Assembly: GCA_043777795.1 (NCBI GenBank) | Contig: JAYWHJ010000129.1 | Span: 1 to 64,000 of the forward strand | Source of the DNA: JAAFIP01 sp043777795 | Lineage (GTDB): Bacteria > Pseudomonadota > Gammaproteobacteria > Burkholderiales > Burkholderiaceae_C | Reading direction: 5' to 3' | Length of the DNA stretch: 64,000 nt | Shown here: piece after piece, positions 9,082 to 18,220 of the stretch | Position numbering within the stretch: position 1 is the first letter of the stretch | Layout of the letters: every line of letters starts with the position of its first letter | Position numbers and translations under genes: made by a program | Notes under the pieces: model-generated | The model's input: the letters and a program-made list of their open reading frames with translations, nothing else | What the model was told of the DNA's origin: nothing | Database searches by the model: none

Positions 9082-11118
9082 ATGAAACACACACACACTT
9101 TGCGCGTGAAGTCGGCGCGTTGGCTGGCGCCGCTGGCGCTGTCACTATTGGGCCTATGGGGCTGCGGTGGTAGCGACTCAGACCCGGCCCCAGTCGTTGT
9201 GGTAAGCCCTCCTGTGTTGCCCAAGCCGTGTGTGCAGGCGGTCGGTACTAGCACGGTGGTCGTCGGCTCGGGCTTACCAGGTGATCCGGCCATCCCCGAA
9301 CCTTCATCGGGCTATAAACTGGGCAAAAACCCCGTCAGCGGCAAGAGCTTTATGGTGGTCACCGCCAACCCATTGGCCACTCAAGCGGGTTGCGATGTCT
9401 TGGCCGCTGGCGGCACTGCCGTAGACGCCGCGGTGGCCGTGCAAATGGTGCTCGGCTTGGTGGAGCCTCAATCCTCCGGGCTGGGCGGTGGCGCATTCAT
9501 GTTGCATTACAAGGCCAGCACCGGCAGCGTGCAAAGCTACGACGGCCGCGAGACCGCGCCTGCTGCAGCAACCGAAGACTATCTCCGCTACATCAGCGCT
9601 ACCGACAAAACCAGCCCCTTGCCCAATCTGGGCAGTGCATTTTTAAGCACCAAAGCCAGCGGCCGCTCGATAGGCACGCCCGGTGCCGTGCGCATGCTGG
9701 AGCTGGCGCACCAAGACCATGGCAGCCAGACTTGGGCTAACCTGATGCAGCCGGGTATCCAGCTGGCTACCGACGGCTTCAAGATGGGCGGGCGCATGAC
9801 GGCTGCCGTCAGCGGCGCGCGCAATGACTTGCTGCGCGACAGCGAAGCGGCCGCCTACTTTCTGAACCCTGACTACAGCCCCAAAGCGCTGGGCACCGTG
9901 ATTAAAAACCCCGCCTACGCTGCCACACTAGGCTCACTGGCGCAAGGCGGAGCCAACGCCTTCTACACCGGGCCGATTGCGCAGTCCATCGTTGACAAAA
10001 TCAACATCACCACGGGCGGCGTGACCACTGCGGTCACCATCACGGCGGGTTTGACCGCTATGAGCGACCTGGCCAACTACAAAGCAGTGCGCCGCACACC
10101 GGTCTGCACCACCTACAGAAACACCTGGGTGTGCGGCATGGGCCCACCGTCATCGGGCGGCATTGCGGTAGCCCAGACTTTGGGTATTTTGGAAAGCTTT
10201 GACATGGCAGCGCCTGCCAATGCACCGACATTGATCAACGCCAACGGCGGTAAGCCCTCGATCATGGGCGTGCACTTGGTCAGCGAGGCACAGCGCCTGG
10301 CCTACGCCGACCGCAACGCCTACGTGGCCGACACCGATTTCATTACCCTGCCAGGCAGAGGTATCGATTCGATGGTCGACAAAACCTATTTGAAAACCCG
10401 CTCGTTGTTGATCTCTCCGACCAAGAGCATGGGTACGGCCGTAGCAGGCGTGTTCCCCGGTGTCGGGCCCACAGGCAGCAGCGCCAGCGAGGGCAATGGC
10501 ACCACACACATGTCGATCGTAGACAAATTCGGAAATGTGGTGGTGATGACTACCACCATCGAAAGCGGCATGGGCTCGTTCCACTTCACGCGCGGCTTTT
10601 TGCTAAATAACCAATTGACCGACTTCTCGTTCGATCCCTCCGATGCTGCTGGCCCGATTGCCAACCGCGTAGCGCCACTCAAGCGCCCCCGCAGTTCGAT
10701 GTCGCCCACCCTGGTGTTCAAAAAAGCGTCCGATGGATCGCGCGGCGACTTCCTCATGGCCACTGGCTCACCTGGCGGTGCTGCGATCATCCAGTTTGTA
10801 GTGAAAACTGTGGTTAGCGCGGTGGACTGGAACCTGGATGCGCAGCAAGCCACCTCAATGGTGAACTTTGGGGCGGGCAACGGCCCCACCACCGGTGTGG
10901 GCGGCGAGCATCCGTCCATTGATATCACCAACAACGGGCTGAATGACCCATTGCTGGTCGGCTTGCGCAGCATGGGCCACACGGTGTCTTTTGCCGCGCA
11001 GTCCAGCGGTGTGTCTACGATTATCAAAACCCAACCTGCAGGCGGCACGGCCACGGTGCTGGTAGGCGGAGCAGACCCTCGGCGAGAAGGAATTGCACTG
11101 GGTGATCCGCTGCAGTAA
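9082..11118 (+). CDS. ggt: Gamma-glutamyltransferase, lipoprotein-type signal
   Basis: This N-terminal-nucleophile hydrolase cleaves the gamma-glutamyl bond of glutathione and similar peptides in the periplasm. The start at 9082 is preferred over the ATG at 9076 because AAGGA lies 6 nt before it. The signal peptide ends LSLLGLWGC/GGS, a near-lipobox, so membrane anchoring is likely. Family motifs include GLGGGAFMLHY (about 131-141) and the glycine-rich PPSSGGIAV. The autoprocessing site is in NGTTHMSIVDKFGN (about 472-485), where the second Thr should become the new N-terminus of the small subunit. RPRSSMSPTLVF and GSPGGAAII follow. About 678 residues is somewhat long; the extra lies in the linker before the large subunit and in small loops. 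It stands alone between a terminator and a repeat. Confidence 0.93.
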   Translation: MKHTHTLRVKSARWLAPLALSLLGLWGCGGSDSDPAPVVVVSPPVLPKPCVQAVGTSTVVVGSGLPGDPAIPEPSSGYKLGKNPVSGKSFMVVTANPLATQAGCDVLAAGGTAVDAAVAVQMVLGLVEPQSSGLGGGAFMLHYKASTGSVQSYDGRETAPAAATEDYLRYISATDKTSPLPNLGSAFLSTKASGRSIGTPGAVRMLELAHQDHGSQTWANLMQPGIQLATDGFKMGGRMTAAVSGARNDLLRDSEAAAYFLNPDYSPKALGTVIKNPAYAATLGSLAQGGANAFYTGPIAQSIVDKINITTGGVTTAVTITAGLTAMSDLANYKAVRRTPVCTTYRNTWVCGMGPPSSGGIAVAQTLGILESFDMAAPANAPTLINANGGKPSIMGVHLVSEAQRLAYADRNAYVADTDFITLPGRGIDSMVDKTYLKTRSLLISPTKSMGTAVAGVFPGVGPTGSSASEGNGTTHMSIVDKFGNVVVMTTTIESGMGSFHFTRGFLLNNQLTDFSFDPSDAAGPIANRVAPLKRPRSSMSPTLVFKKASDGSRGDFLMATGSPGGAAIIQFVVKTVVSAVDWNLDAQQATSMVNFGAGNGPTTGVGGEHPSIDITNNGLNDPLLVGLRSMGHTVSFAAQSSGVSTIIKTQPAGGTATVLVGGADPRREGIALGDPLQ

Positions 11119-11147
11119 GGCTGGATTTATCGGATACATCTGCGTGG

Positions 11148-11206
11148 AATAGCTATCTCTTTTATAGCTATTCCCGCAGTTTTTTAAAAGGCTGTCACCC
11201 CTAAAA
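11148..11206 (-). repeat. Dispersed palindromic repeat (intergenic copy with extra hairpin)
   Basis: AATAGCTAT at 11148-11156 pairs with ATAGCTATT at 11164-11172. On the minus strand the following bases read AAACTGCGGGAATAGCTATA, the family consensus. It separates the convergent ggt and hydrolase genes and may act as a bidirectional transcription stop. Confidence 0.72.
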
Positions 11207-11210
11207 GCAA

Positions 11211-12083
11211 TTAAGGTGACGGCCCCATAGCGGGGTTCAGTTGCCCTAACCAAGACTGGATGATACCGAGCACTTGTTCGCGCTCTGGGTCGTTCAGTAT
11301 CTCGTGGTACATCTCGTCGAAACATTTCACAAACCCCCATTTGGCAGGCGCTGCTTCGGCAAAAGCGGCGCCTCCTCCCGGGTTGACTAGGTGGTCTGCA
11401 CCTGCGAAAAGCAGCAAAGTGGGTACGGCAAGTTGGGATGCTTGTGCGATACAAGCGGCCCCTTGGGTGGCGATCCACTTGGCCAGGCGGGCGCTGATGC
11501 GGTTATGCACCAGCGGGTCATCACAGTAGGCTTTCACCACGGCCGGGTCTCGGCACAGATACTGCGTCTTTAAACCATTGCTCACGCGCAGATTGGGCGC
11601 AATCGTGGGTAGTAAGTTTAAAAGTATTTTTTGAATGGCACTTAACCCTGCGTCGAATGCGGGTGAGCTAAGTATCAAGCCCTCTACTGGGCGCAGTCTG
11701 CGCAAGACGAACTGCGTCGCGACGACACCGCCCATACTGTGGCCCAGCAATATCAAGGGTTCGTCAGGGGCCATCAGCCTGCGCGTGCCGTCTACGACAT
11801 CGGCCAAATCATTCAGAAGGCGCATATCCCGTGGCAGTGCGCCACGTCTGCCGCCAGAGTCACCGTGGCCATACTGGTCATAGCTGCGCACGGTATAGCC
11901 CCAACGGTTGATATCGGCTGCAGTATGGGCATAGCGGGCCGCGTGCTCGCCTAGGCCATGCACGATCAACACCGTGCCTCGGGGCCTGTCGTCGTCCAGA
12001 CCGTTGTCGGTAAACGGCCAGTCCTGTACCGCCAAAATGTCGCCATCACTGGCTGTCAAGGGGGAAAGGTAGGAATTGCTCAT
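11211..12083 (-). CDS. Alpha/beta hydrolase, lysophospholipase / monoacylglycerol lipase type
   Basis: The product is 290 residues, the usual size for the serine-aminopeptidase/PldB-like family. It shows the oxyanion-region motif VLIVHGLGEHAARYA (about 39-53), the cap-preceding YDQYGHGDSGGRRG, and the nucleophile elbow LGHSMGGVVA (about 113-122). The acid is the Asp in LLLFAGADHLV and the catalytic His is in MYHEILNDPER near the C-terminus, so a complete triad is visible. The likely activity is hydrolysis of monoacylglycerols or lysophospholipids, though the exact substrate is unknown. No signal peptide is seen. The gene converges with ggt and follows the M20 peptidase gene on the same strand after 55 bp. 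Confidence 0.88.
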   Translation of the reverse strand: MSNSYLSPLTASDGDILAVQDWPFTDNGLDDDRPRGTVLIVHGLGEHAARYAHTAADINRWGYTVRSYDQYGHGDSGGRRGALPRDMRLLNDLADVVDGTRRLMAPDEPLILLGHSMGGVVATQFVLRRLRPVEGLILSSPAFDAGLSAIQKILLNLLPTIAPNLRVSNGLKTQYLCRDPAVVKAYCDDPLVHNRISARLAKWIATQGAACIAQASQLAVPTLLLFAGADHLVNPGGGAAFAEAAPAKWGFVKCFDEMYHEILNDPEREQVLGIIQSWLGQLNPAMGPSP

Positions 12084-12138
12084 TGCAACAGTTTACAGTT
12101 GGCGTTACCTAGTGACACGCATCGCCTGATGAGACAGG

Positions 12139-13629
12139 TCAAGGATGCGCCGCAATCACACTGGCCACTGCTGCGGTCAGCTTTTTGGCATAGTCGATAT
12201 GCAAAAACTCGTTGGGTCCGTGGGCGTTGCTTTTGGGACCGAGCACGCCACACACCATCATTTGGGCCTTGGGGAACCCCTTGGACAGCATATTCATCAA
12301 CGGTATTGTGCCGCCTTGGCCGATGTAGCCGCAGGGCGCACCATAGTGGGCGGTGCTGGCTGCGTTCAGGGCCGCATCAAACCACGGTGCGGTGCTGGGA
12401 GCGTTCCAGCCTGTAGCGCCGCCTGCAGACTCGAAGGTCACCTTGGCTTGGTAGGGCGCATTGTCTTCCAGCAAGGCTTTGAGCTGCTGCACCGCCTGCG
12501 CAGCCTCCACCAATGGCGGCAGACGCAGCGAGAGTTTGAAAGCCGTGTAGGGCCGCAGCACATTGCCTGCGTCTTTGAGGGCTGGGAAGCCCTCTGCCCC
12601 CGTCACGCTCAGCGTGGGTGTCCAGGTGCGGCTGAGCAAGGCTTGCAACGGATCGGTGCTGGTGGGCAGGGTAAAAGTAGTTGAGCCGCCGCAGTCGTAG
12701 TGCGCCCACGGAAAACGTTTGTGCAGCGCGTCGCCCAAAATCTGCGCCGTGGCTTTGGCCTGCTGCAAACGGTCGGCTGGTACCTCGCAGTGAAAGCTGG
12801 CAGGCAACAAGCGGCCGGTGGCGCTGTCTTCCAGCCGGTCGAGCACTTGGCGCATGATGCGAAAGCTCGACGGCACCAGACCGCTGGCATCGCCCGAGTG
12901 CACGCCCTCGGTCAACACCTCGACTTTGAGCACGCCACTGGCCATGCCGCGCAGGCTGGTGGTCATCCACAGCTGGTCGTAATTGCCCGCGCCAGAGTCC
13001 AAGCACACGACCAGGGACACATCGCCCAAGCGGGTTTTGAGGGCATCCACGTAGGGCAGCAGATCGTAGGAGCCCGACTCTTCGCAGGTCTCGACCAAGC
13101 CGACAATGCGCGGATGCGGCGCGTTTTGCGCCTTGAGCGCTTTGACGGCGGCGATAGAGGCGTACACCGCGTAGCCGTCGTCCGCGCCACCGCGACCGTA
13201 CAAGCGCGCTGCACCGTCTTTGCCAGTTTCCAGCTTGGCAGTCCACGGGCCCAAGTCGTTACGCCAGCCGCTGAACTCAGGCTGCTTGTCCAGGTGGCCG
13301 TACATCAGCACAGTTTGTGTAGAGGTGCTCTGGTGCGCCGGAATTTCAAAAAACAGCACCGGCGTACGCGGCGTGCCATCGGGTTTGTTCAGGCGCAACA
13401 CCTCCAGTTTGAGACCGGGTACTTTTTGCGCCTCCACCCACTGGGCGGCTTGGCGCATCACGGTGTCGATATAGCCATGCGCTGCCCAGTCGGCATCAAA
13501 GCCGGGCGATTTGGCAGGGATGGCGATGTAGTCGGTAATACGCTGGGTGATATCGCTGTCCCAGGCTTGGGTGACATGCGAGAGCGCATCGACAGAATTG
13601 AGCACTTGGGCAGGGACACGGGCGTTCAT
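12139..13629 (-). CDS. M20-family metallopeptidase (dipeptidase-like)
   Basis: The 496-residue protein resembles the carnosinase/CNDP branch of family M20, cytosolic two-zinc peptidases acting on dipeptides or N-acyl amino acids. Visible landmarks are the first metal-binding His in VLMYGHLDKQP (about 88-98) and the bridging Asp in YGRGGADDGYAV. The general-base pair is in ETCEESGSYD, and a metal Asp is in LVVCLDSGAG. The dimerisation or lid domain begins near GVHSGDASG. IGQGGTIPLMN is near the end. The sequence appears complete and in frame. A possible operon partner is the downstream hydrolase gene, 55 bp away. Confidence 0.9.
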   Translation of the reverse strand: MNARVPAQVLNSVDALSHVTQAWDSDITQRITDYIAIPAKSPGFDADWAAHGYIDTVMRQAAQWVEAQKVPGLKLEVLRLNKPDGTPRTPVLFFEIPAHQSTSTQTVLMYGHLDKQPEFSGWRNDLGPWTAKLETGKDGAARLYGRGGADDGYAVYASIAAVKALKAQNAPHPRIVGLVETCEESGSYDLLPYVDALKTRLGDVSLVVCLDSGAGNYDQLWMTTSLRGMASGVLKVEVLTEGVHSGDASGLVPSSFRIMRQVLDRLEDSATGRLLPASFHCEVPADRLQQAKATAQILGDALHKRFPWAHYDCGGSTTFTLPTSTDPLQALLSRTWTPTLSVTGAEGFPALKDAGNVLRPYTAFKLSLRLPPLVEAAQAVQQLKALLEDNAPYQAKVTFESAGGATGWNAPSTAPWFDAALNAASTAHYGAPCGYIGQGGTIPLMNMLSKGFPKAQMMVCGVLGPKSNAHGPNEFLHIDYAKKLTAAVASVIAAHP

Positions 13630-13735
13630 GGTGCGGGCCTTTTATCGTCAAAAAAGATAGACCAGCATGGTAGCCGTTTTTTGCATTGAATAGCAACACA
13701 AGTCAGACCCGGTACAGGCAGCCTGCGTTGGCCCT

Positions 13736-14425
13736 TCATCCGCCCAGCTTGACCACCCACCACACCACGGCGGCGCACACCACGAGCACCACCGCTGCGA
13801 CCGTGCGGGAGACTGCGTCATCGCGCGAGGGCGAGACAGGCAGCGCAAGCTGCTTATCGCCACTTAACATGGGGCGAATGAGGTTTTCTTTCTTCTTGTA
13901 GAGATAGAACAAAATGGCCGCAATGTGCAGCACGATCAAAGCAATAAGCACCTTGCTGCCCACTTCTTTGTGGTACCAAGTGGCAGTGCTGACGCGCGCA
14001 TTGGAAATGAATTTGGCCAATGGCCCTTGGAACGCCACATCATCGTCGCTGAACAGGCCGCTGGCCACTTGCAACAATAAAAACCCCAACAAAGCAAACA
14101 CCGACCCCGCCCCCATCGGGTTGTGCCCCACCGAATGCTCGGGCTTGCCACGCCCTTTAAAGTAGGCCACGACGGTGGACGGCGCATAAATGAAACTGGC
14201 AAAGCGCGACCAGCGGCCACCCACTAAGCCCCACACAATACGAAACAGCAGCAAAGTGAGCACAGCATAGCCAAACCTGAAGTGCCACTGCATCCAGTTG
14301 CCGCCCACATTCACTGTGATGAAGAGCCCCACGATACATACCAGCAAAGACCAGTGAAAGATGCGGGTAGGCAAGTCCCACACACGGGTAGCGCGGGTCG
14401 CGGATGAAGGTGAAATAGCTGGCAT
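13736..14425 (-). CDS. Cytochrome b561-type membrane diheme protein
   Basis: This 229-residue protein carries about five hydrophobic helices and the histidine pattern of the Ni/Fe-hydrogenase cytochrome b/b561 family: TRIFHWSL (about 20-27), WMQWHFRFGY (about 44-53), a His in the long loop (EHSVGHNP) and VLHIAAILFY (about 170-179). Such proteins move electrons between the quinone pool and periplasmic carriers. Its divergent neighbour encodes a soluble cytochrome c', a pairing often seen in Betaproteobacteria and consistent with electron exchange between them. The C-terminal tail has a basic-acidic linker and one more hydrophobic helix (VVLVVCAAVVWWVV). Confidence 0.88.
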   Translation of the reverse strand: MPAISPSSATRATRVWDLPTRIFHWSLLVCIVGLFITVNVGGNWMQWHFRFGYAVLTLLLFRIVWGLVGGRWSRFASFIYAPSTVVAYFKGRGKPEHSVGHNPMGAGSVFALLGFLLLQVASGLFSDDDVAFQGPLAKFISNARVSTATWYHKEVGSKVLIALIVLHIAAILFYLYKKKENLIRPMLSGDKQLALPVSPSRDDAVSRTVAAVVLVVCAAVVWWVVKLGG

Positions 14426-14699
14426 AGTGGCCTTGTATAAAACGCAATCACAGGGTTCTCATGAACGAAATTGCCTGCCAATATTGTGCGCGATATTTTT
14501 GCTGCGTGCCAAGAGCAGTCAACCGTCGTCCTGATGCCGCTGCGCCCGAGGCGGCAGGGTCACACTAGAGCCCCTCGCAAACCCTAATATCTCAATTCGG
14601 TTGCCCAGGAACTTTCAAAATCTCCTAAACTCACACCACGTAGATTCAATCAGTTTGAGTCTACCTTTCGGCCATCATCCTTCACCTCAGGAGCCACTT

Positions 14700-15152
14700 A
14701 TGAAAATAAGCCACTTTGCAGCTGCAACGCTTGCCGCATTGACGCTCGGCGCAGCCCTCCCCGCTGCAGCCCAGTTCGCCAAACCCGAAGATGCCATCAA
14801 GTACCGCCAAAGCGCGCTGCGTGTGATGGGTACCCATTTTGGGCGCATTGGCGCAATGGTCAATGGCCGCGTGCCGTTCGATGCCGCAGCAGCACAGCAA
14901 AACGCCGAAATCGCCACCATGATGTCGACCCTGCCATGGCAAGGCTTCGGTGCCGGCACAGAAGGCGGCAAAGCCAAGCCTGAAATCTGGAAAGAAAGCG
15001 CCAAGTTCAAAGAGATGAGCGACGACATGGGCAAAAAGATGCTCGCGCTGAATGCCGCTGCCAAAACCGGCAACCTGGACAACATTAAAACCGCGTTTGG
15101 CGCAACCGGCGCCTCATGCAAAGCCTGCCACGACGCGTACCAAGAAAAGTGA
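14700..15152 (+). CDS. Cytochrome c' (periplasmic)
   Basis: The 150-residue precursor has a Sec signal peptide (MKISHFAAATLAALTLGAAL, cleavage after PAAA/Q). The mature part is helical and ends in the heme-binding motif CKACH eight residues from the C-terminus, the layout of class II cytochromes c'. These bind NO and CO and can protect against nitrosative stress. The start at 14700 is chosen because AGGAG lies 6 nt upstream and it begins the signal peptide; an open frame extends further upstream but lacks these. The gene is divergent from the cytochrome b561 gene with 274 bp between and ends before a terminator. Confidence 0.93.
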   Translation: MKISHFAAATLAALTLGAALPAAAQFAKPEDAIKYRQSALRVMGTHFGRIGAMVNGRVPFDAAAAQQNAEIATMMSTLPWQGFGAGTEGGKAKPEIWKESAKFKEMSDDMGKKMLALNAAAKTGNLDNIKTAFGATGASCKACHDAYQEK

Positions 15153-15236
15153 TCTGCATGTCGCCTTGGAATTTGCACCCCGCCCTGGCGACGAACCGTA
15201 CTCCTCTGTAGCTGCCCTGTCCGCAGCTACCTTCCA

Positions 15237-15265
15237 CCTGCTAGCTTGTGGCTAGCAGGCTTTTT
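15237..15265 (+). terminator. Rho-independent terminator after cytochrome c'
   Basis: CCTGCTAGC pairs with GCTAGCAGG (9 bp, loop TTGTG) and is followed by C and five T residues. A second hairpin without a T-tract lies just upstream at 15208-15230 (GTAGCTGC/GCAGCTAC). Confidence 0.8.
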
Positions 15266-15311
15266 GCTGTCCACAAGGTATTGGAATTTGCCTAGCAGTG
15301 TGGGCGACCCT

Positions 15312-16358
15312 TCAAGCCGCCTCTTTGTAGAAAAATTCACGCTTTACGCTGCGGGCAGGCAATGGCTCCACCGCCAAGCGTATCGCGTTGATATGCTCGG
15401 GCGTGGTGCCGCAGCAGCCCCCCACAATATTGACCAGCCCTTCTTCGGCAAACTCATGCAGCAGGCGCGAGGTGACCTCTGGCGTTTCGTCAAAACCCGT
15501 CTCAGCCATCGGGTTGGGCAAGCCCGCATTGGGATAGCAGCTGATAAATGTGTCGCCGGCCACCCGCGCCATCTCCTGGATATACGGGCGCATCAGCGCC
15601 GCGCCAAGAGCGCAGTTCAAGCCTACCGCCAAGGGGCGGGCATGGCGCACACTGTGCCAAAAAGCGGTAACCGTTTGGCCCGACAGTAAACGCCCCGACG
15701 CATCAGTCACGGTGCCGCTGATGATGAGCGGCAAACGCTCGCCACTGGCCTCAAAAAACTCGTCAATCGCAAACAGCGCGGCTTTGGCGTTCAAGGTGTC
15801 AAAAATCGTCTCTACCAACAGGGCATCCGAGCCGCCTTCAAACAGCGCCTCGACTTGCTCGTAGTAGGCCGCACGCAGCTCCTCAAAGCTCACATTGCGC
15901 GCGCCCGGATCGTTCACGTCGGGGCTGATGCTGGCGGTTTTGGGTGTGGGGCCGAGTGCGCCCACCACAAAGCGCGGTTTATCGGGCGTGGAGAACTTGT
16001 CGCAGGCCGCGCGGGCTATTTTGGCGGACTGCACATTCATCTCGCGCGCCAGGTGCTGCATATCGTAGTCGGCCTGCGCCACGGTGGTAGAGCCAAAGGT
16101 GTTGGTCTCGATCAAATCGCAGCCAGCGGCCAGGTATTTCTCATGGATATCGCCGATCACATCAGGCCGGGTCAGGCTGAGCAGCTCGTTATTGCCTTTG
16201 ATATCTTTATGAAAATCCGCAAAACGCGCCCCGCGAAACTGGGCTTCGTTCAATTTAAAGCGTTGGATCATGGTGCCCATGGCACCGTCCAGGATGGCAA
16301 TGCGTTGGCTCAAAATTTCGGGCAGCGCCTGGCCGCGTGTGTAGACAAGTGGTTTCAT
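15312..16358 (-). CDS. metH: Homocysteine S-methyltransferase module of cobalamin-dependent methionine synthase (split MetH)
   Basis: The 348-residue protein corresponds only to the N-terminal homocysteine-binding barrel of MetH. It begins with AILDGAMGTMIQRFKL and has NTFGSTT. The three zinc cysteines sit in GLNCALGA (about 240) and GGCCGTTP (about 322). It ends cleanly after that barrel; the pterin, cobalamin and activation domains are absent and not adjacent. A separate polypeptide must supply them, an arrangement I recall for Burkholderiales. The start at 16358 matches the family N-terminus, although the open frame extends upstream to 16448. The divergent rhodanese gene starts 38 bp away. 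Confidence 0.9.
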   Translation of the reverse strand: MKPLVYTRGQALPEILSQRIAILDGAMGTMIQRFKLNEAQFRGARFADFHKDIKGNNELLSLTRPDVIGDIHEKYLAAGCDLIETNTFGSTTVAQADYDMQHLAREMNVQSAKIARAACDKFSTPDKPRFVVGALGPTPKTASISPDVNDPGARNVSFEELRAAYYEQVEALFEGGSDALLVETIFDTLNAKAALFAIDEFFEASGERLPLIISGTVTDASGRLLSGQTVTAFWHSVRHARPLAVGLNCALGAALMRPYIQEMARVAGDTFISCYPNAGLPNPMAETGFDETPEVTSRLLHEFAEEGLVNIVGGCCGTTPEHINAIRLAVEPLPARSVKREFFYKEAA

Positions 16359-16395
16359 GGGCTCTATTGTAGAAACATCGGGGATAATTTGACCC

Positions 16396-16800
16396 GTGAA
16401 GCACTTAGAACCCCGCGCCGCCTGGCAAGAAATACAAAACACCCCCACCGCACTGTTTATCGACGTGCGGATGGAGATCGAATCCCTCTACGTAGGCCGC
16501 CCGCCCGGCATAGAGAACATTCCGTGGTACGAATACCCCGATTTGCAAACCAATCCCGCCAAGTTTGTACAAGCTGTAGCCCGTGAAGCAGGCGACGGCG
16601 TGGATGCCAAAGCGCGCCCCGTCTACCTCATTTGCCGCAGCGGCAAACGCACCGTAGAAGCGGGCAACGCCCTGGAAGCCGCTGGTTTTACCAACGTCAC
16701 CAACATATTGCACGGCTTTGAAGGCGAGCTGAACGACACTTTCCACCGCAGCACGCTGAGCGGTTGGCGGCATGATGGGTTGCCTTGGGAGCAGATGTAG
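16396..16800 (+). CDS. Rhodanese-like domain protein
   Basis: This is a single-domain, 134-residue rhodanese starting with GTG. The active-site loop is CRSGKR (about residues 76-81), with the Cys that would carry persulfide. Other family landmarks are FIDVRMEIE at the N-terminal strand and FTNVTNILHGFEGE near the end. No signal peptide is seen. The loop ends in KR, the form often found in cytosolic GlpE/PspE-like proteins. It is divergent from the metH module, so a role in sulfur metabolism is plausible but unproven. Confidence 0.88.
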   Translation: MKHLEPRAAWQEIQNTPTALFIDVRMEIESLYVGRPPGIENIPWYEYPDLQTNPAKFVQAVAREAGDGVDAKARPVYLICRSGKRTVEAGNALEAAGFTNVTNILHGFEGELNDTFHRSTLSGWRHDGLPWEQM

Positions 16801-16877
16801 CGCTTTGCGCTTGTAGGCTTCGCATCTGCCTTTTGTACATTGCAAATGTTTGTTTGAAGATTCCGCTCCTACCTTAT

Positions 16878-17102
16878 GTAGCGTTGCGGCGATGGAGGAA
16901 GTTGCGCTGTCAAAAACTTACGAAAACACGCAATAACACCGCGCCTTTCTACAGTTTTTGCATCACAACCACACTCCATCACCGCTTGCTGGCTTGTGTA
17001 GTGCGCTGTTTCGTGCAACCGTTTCGTGGCGTTTTTGAATTGTTATCACTATCGAAAAAGTAGCTTCTCGCGCAGTATTTCATTGCGCCAGAGGCCTATT
17101 TC
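16878..17102 (+). repeat. Inverted-duplication left copy (~210 bp), including a palindromic repeat
   Basis: 16878-17090 matches the reverse complement of 17925-18153. The best block, 60 bp from TTCTACAG through GTGTAG-GCGC, differs at one base. The left copy has lost part of an open frame: it starts ATGGAGGAAGTTGCGCTG but meets TAA after 14 codons. Bases 17058-17102 (GTAGCTTCTCGCGCAGTATT) are a copy of the dispersed palindromic repeat. The remaining 17103-17409 is non-coding apart from a possible 20-codon frame at 17341-17403 behind a CGGAG. Confidence 0.75.
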
Positions 17103-17409
17103 TCTCTCAACTCCCCACGTTTTCAGAGTTTAGCGGGTACGCCAAGCCTTAAAGTGCGGACAGCCCGCTAGGTCGCAACCCCTTGTCAATTTCGCAATAC
17201 CTAAGCTATAGTCCACACAACAATTTGGCGTCAACCCACGGCATGTGGCTGCCGGGTTCCACTAAATTTTTATACATGTATAAATCACTAGCCCACCCGC
17301 TTGAAACCTAGCCTGCAAGCCAACTTCCGGAGTCTTTGATGCCCAGTTTAAATCGTACCGCTATTCGTATACCACAGGTTTTGCGGGGGACATTACGTTA
17401 GAGATCAGT

Positions 17410-17796
17410 ATGCATCGCTACACAAAGTCGGCGGTTTCGCTCCTAGGCATCGCGGTGGTTGGCTGGATCGCGGTCAAGCTTGCTTATGAGCCGTTCGTGA
17501 CAAGGCAGGTGATTGCGCTAATGGCTAAAGAGACTCGCAAGATTGAAGCCTTCAATGATGTCGGACGGTTGGAGACATACGACGCCTTGCGCGACCTTCT
17601 TGGGAAGGGCTGTGTTCGCGAGGCGATGGACCTCGTCGCGGTCCAACAAAGTCTGCTGTTGACTGGCATCGCGCACGACATGGAAAGGATTCCAGAAGTT
17701 GCAAACGTTGTTCTGGACCGCAACGCGCAAGCAGCCGAACGTGCGCGTGCTGAGGCGACGAACCGGAACCCTCCCCGGGGTTGGTCGCGGTGCTGA
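17410..17796 (+). CDS. Hypothetical membrane-anchored protein
   Basis: I do not recognise this 128-residue protein. It has one N-terminal hydrophobic segment (about residues 9-26, SLLGIAVVGWIAVKL) and then a charged helical region. It would probably sit as a small periplasmic protein tethered to the inner membrane. The C-terminus is short and basic (NRNPPRGWSRC). It lies alone between the two arms of the inverted duplication, so it may be cargo of a small element. Its base composition is slightly lower in GC than its neighbours. No clear Shine-Dalgarno is seen; GAGATCAG precedes the ATG. Confidence 0.5.
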   Translation: MHRYTKSAVSLLGIAVVGWIAVKLAYEPFVTRQVIALMAKETRKIEAFNDVGRLETYDALRDLLGKGCVREAMDLVAVQQSLLLTGIAHDMERIPEVANVVLDRNAQAAERARAEATNRNPPRGWSRC

Positions 17797-17924
17797 TGAT
17801 CTCTAACATGGCAGTCGACACGGACGTGGCGGCACGCCGGTCACTTCTACGTCAAGTCCATTTTGAATAGTAAGTTAACCCAGTTAATGTCAGTTGTTTG
17901 CACATCAATTAGCCATCTACCCTA

Positions 17925-18153
17925 ACGAAATGGTGCGCGAGCAGCTATTTTTTCAATATTGATAACACCTCAAAAACCCGCGAAGCAGTCGCGTGAACCA
18001 GCGCGCTACACAAGCCAGCAAGCGGTGATGGAGTGTGGTTGTGATGCAAAAACTGTAGAAAGGCGCGGCGGGGTCTGGTGATTACTACACAGTCTGGGCG
18101 CGTGTTTTCGTAAGTTTTTGACAGCGCGACTTCCTCCATCGCCGCAACGTACA
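17925..18153 (-). repeat. Inverted-duplication right copy with an intact 64-codon frame
   Basis: This is the minus-strand counterpart of 16878-17090. Here the frame beginning MEEVALSKTYENT stays open for 64 codons (18139 to 17945, ending in EVLSILKK). It contains about 22 bases more than the left copy in one segment. I cannot name the product and it may not be a gene. Positions 17797-17924 and 18154-18220 show nothing recognisable. Confidence 0.6.
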
Positions 18154-18220
18154 AAAGCCAAGCAAGCGCTCTTCAAACCAGCCACCGCAGCGCGGCCTAG
18201 GCAGTAGCAAGACTTTATCC

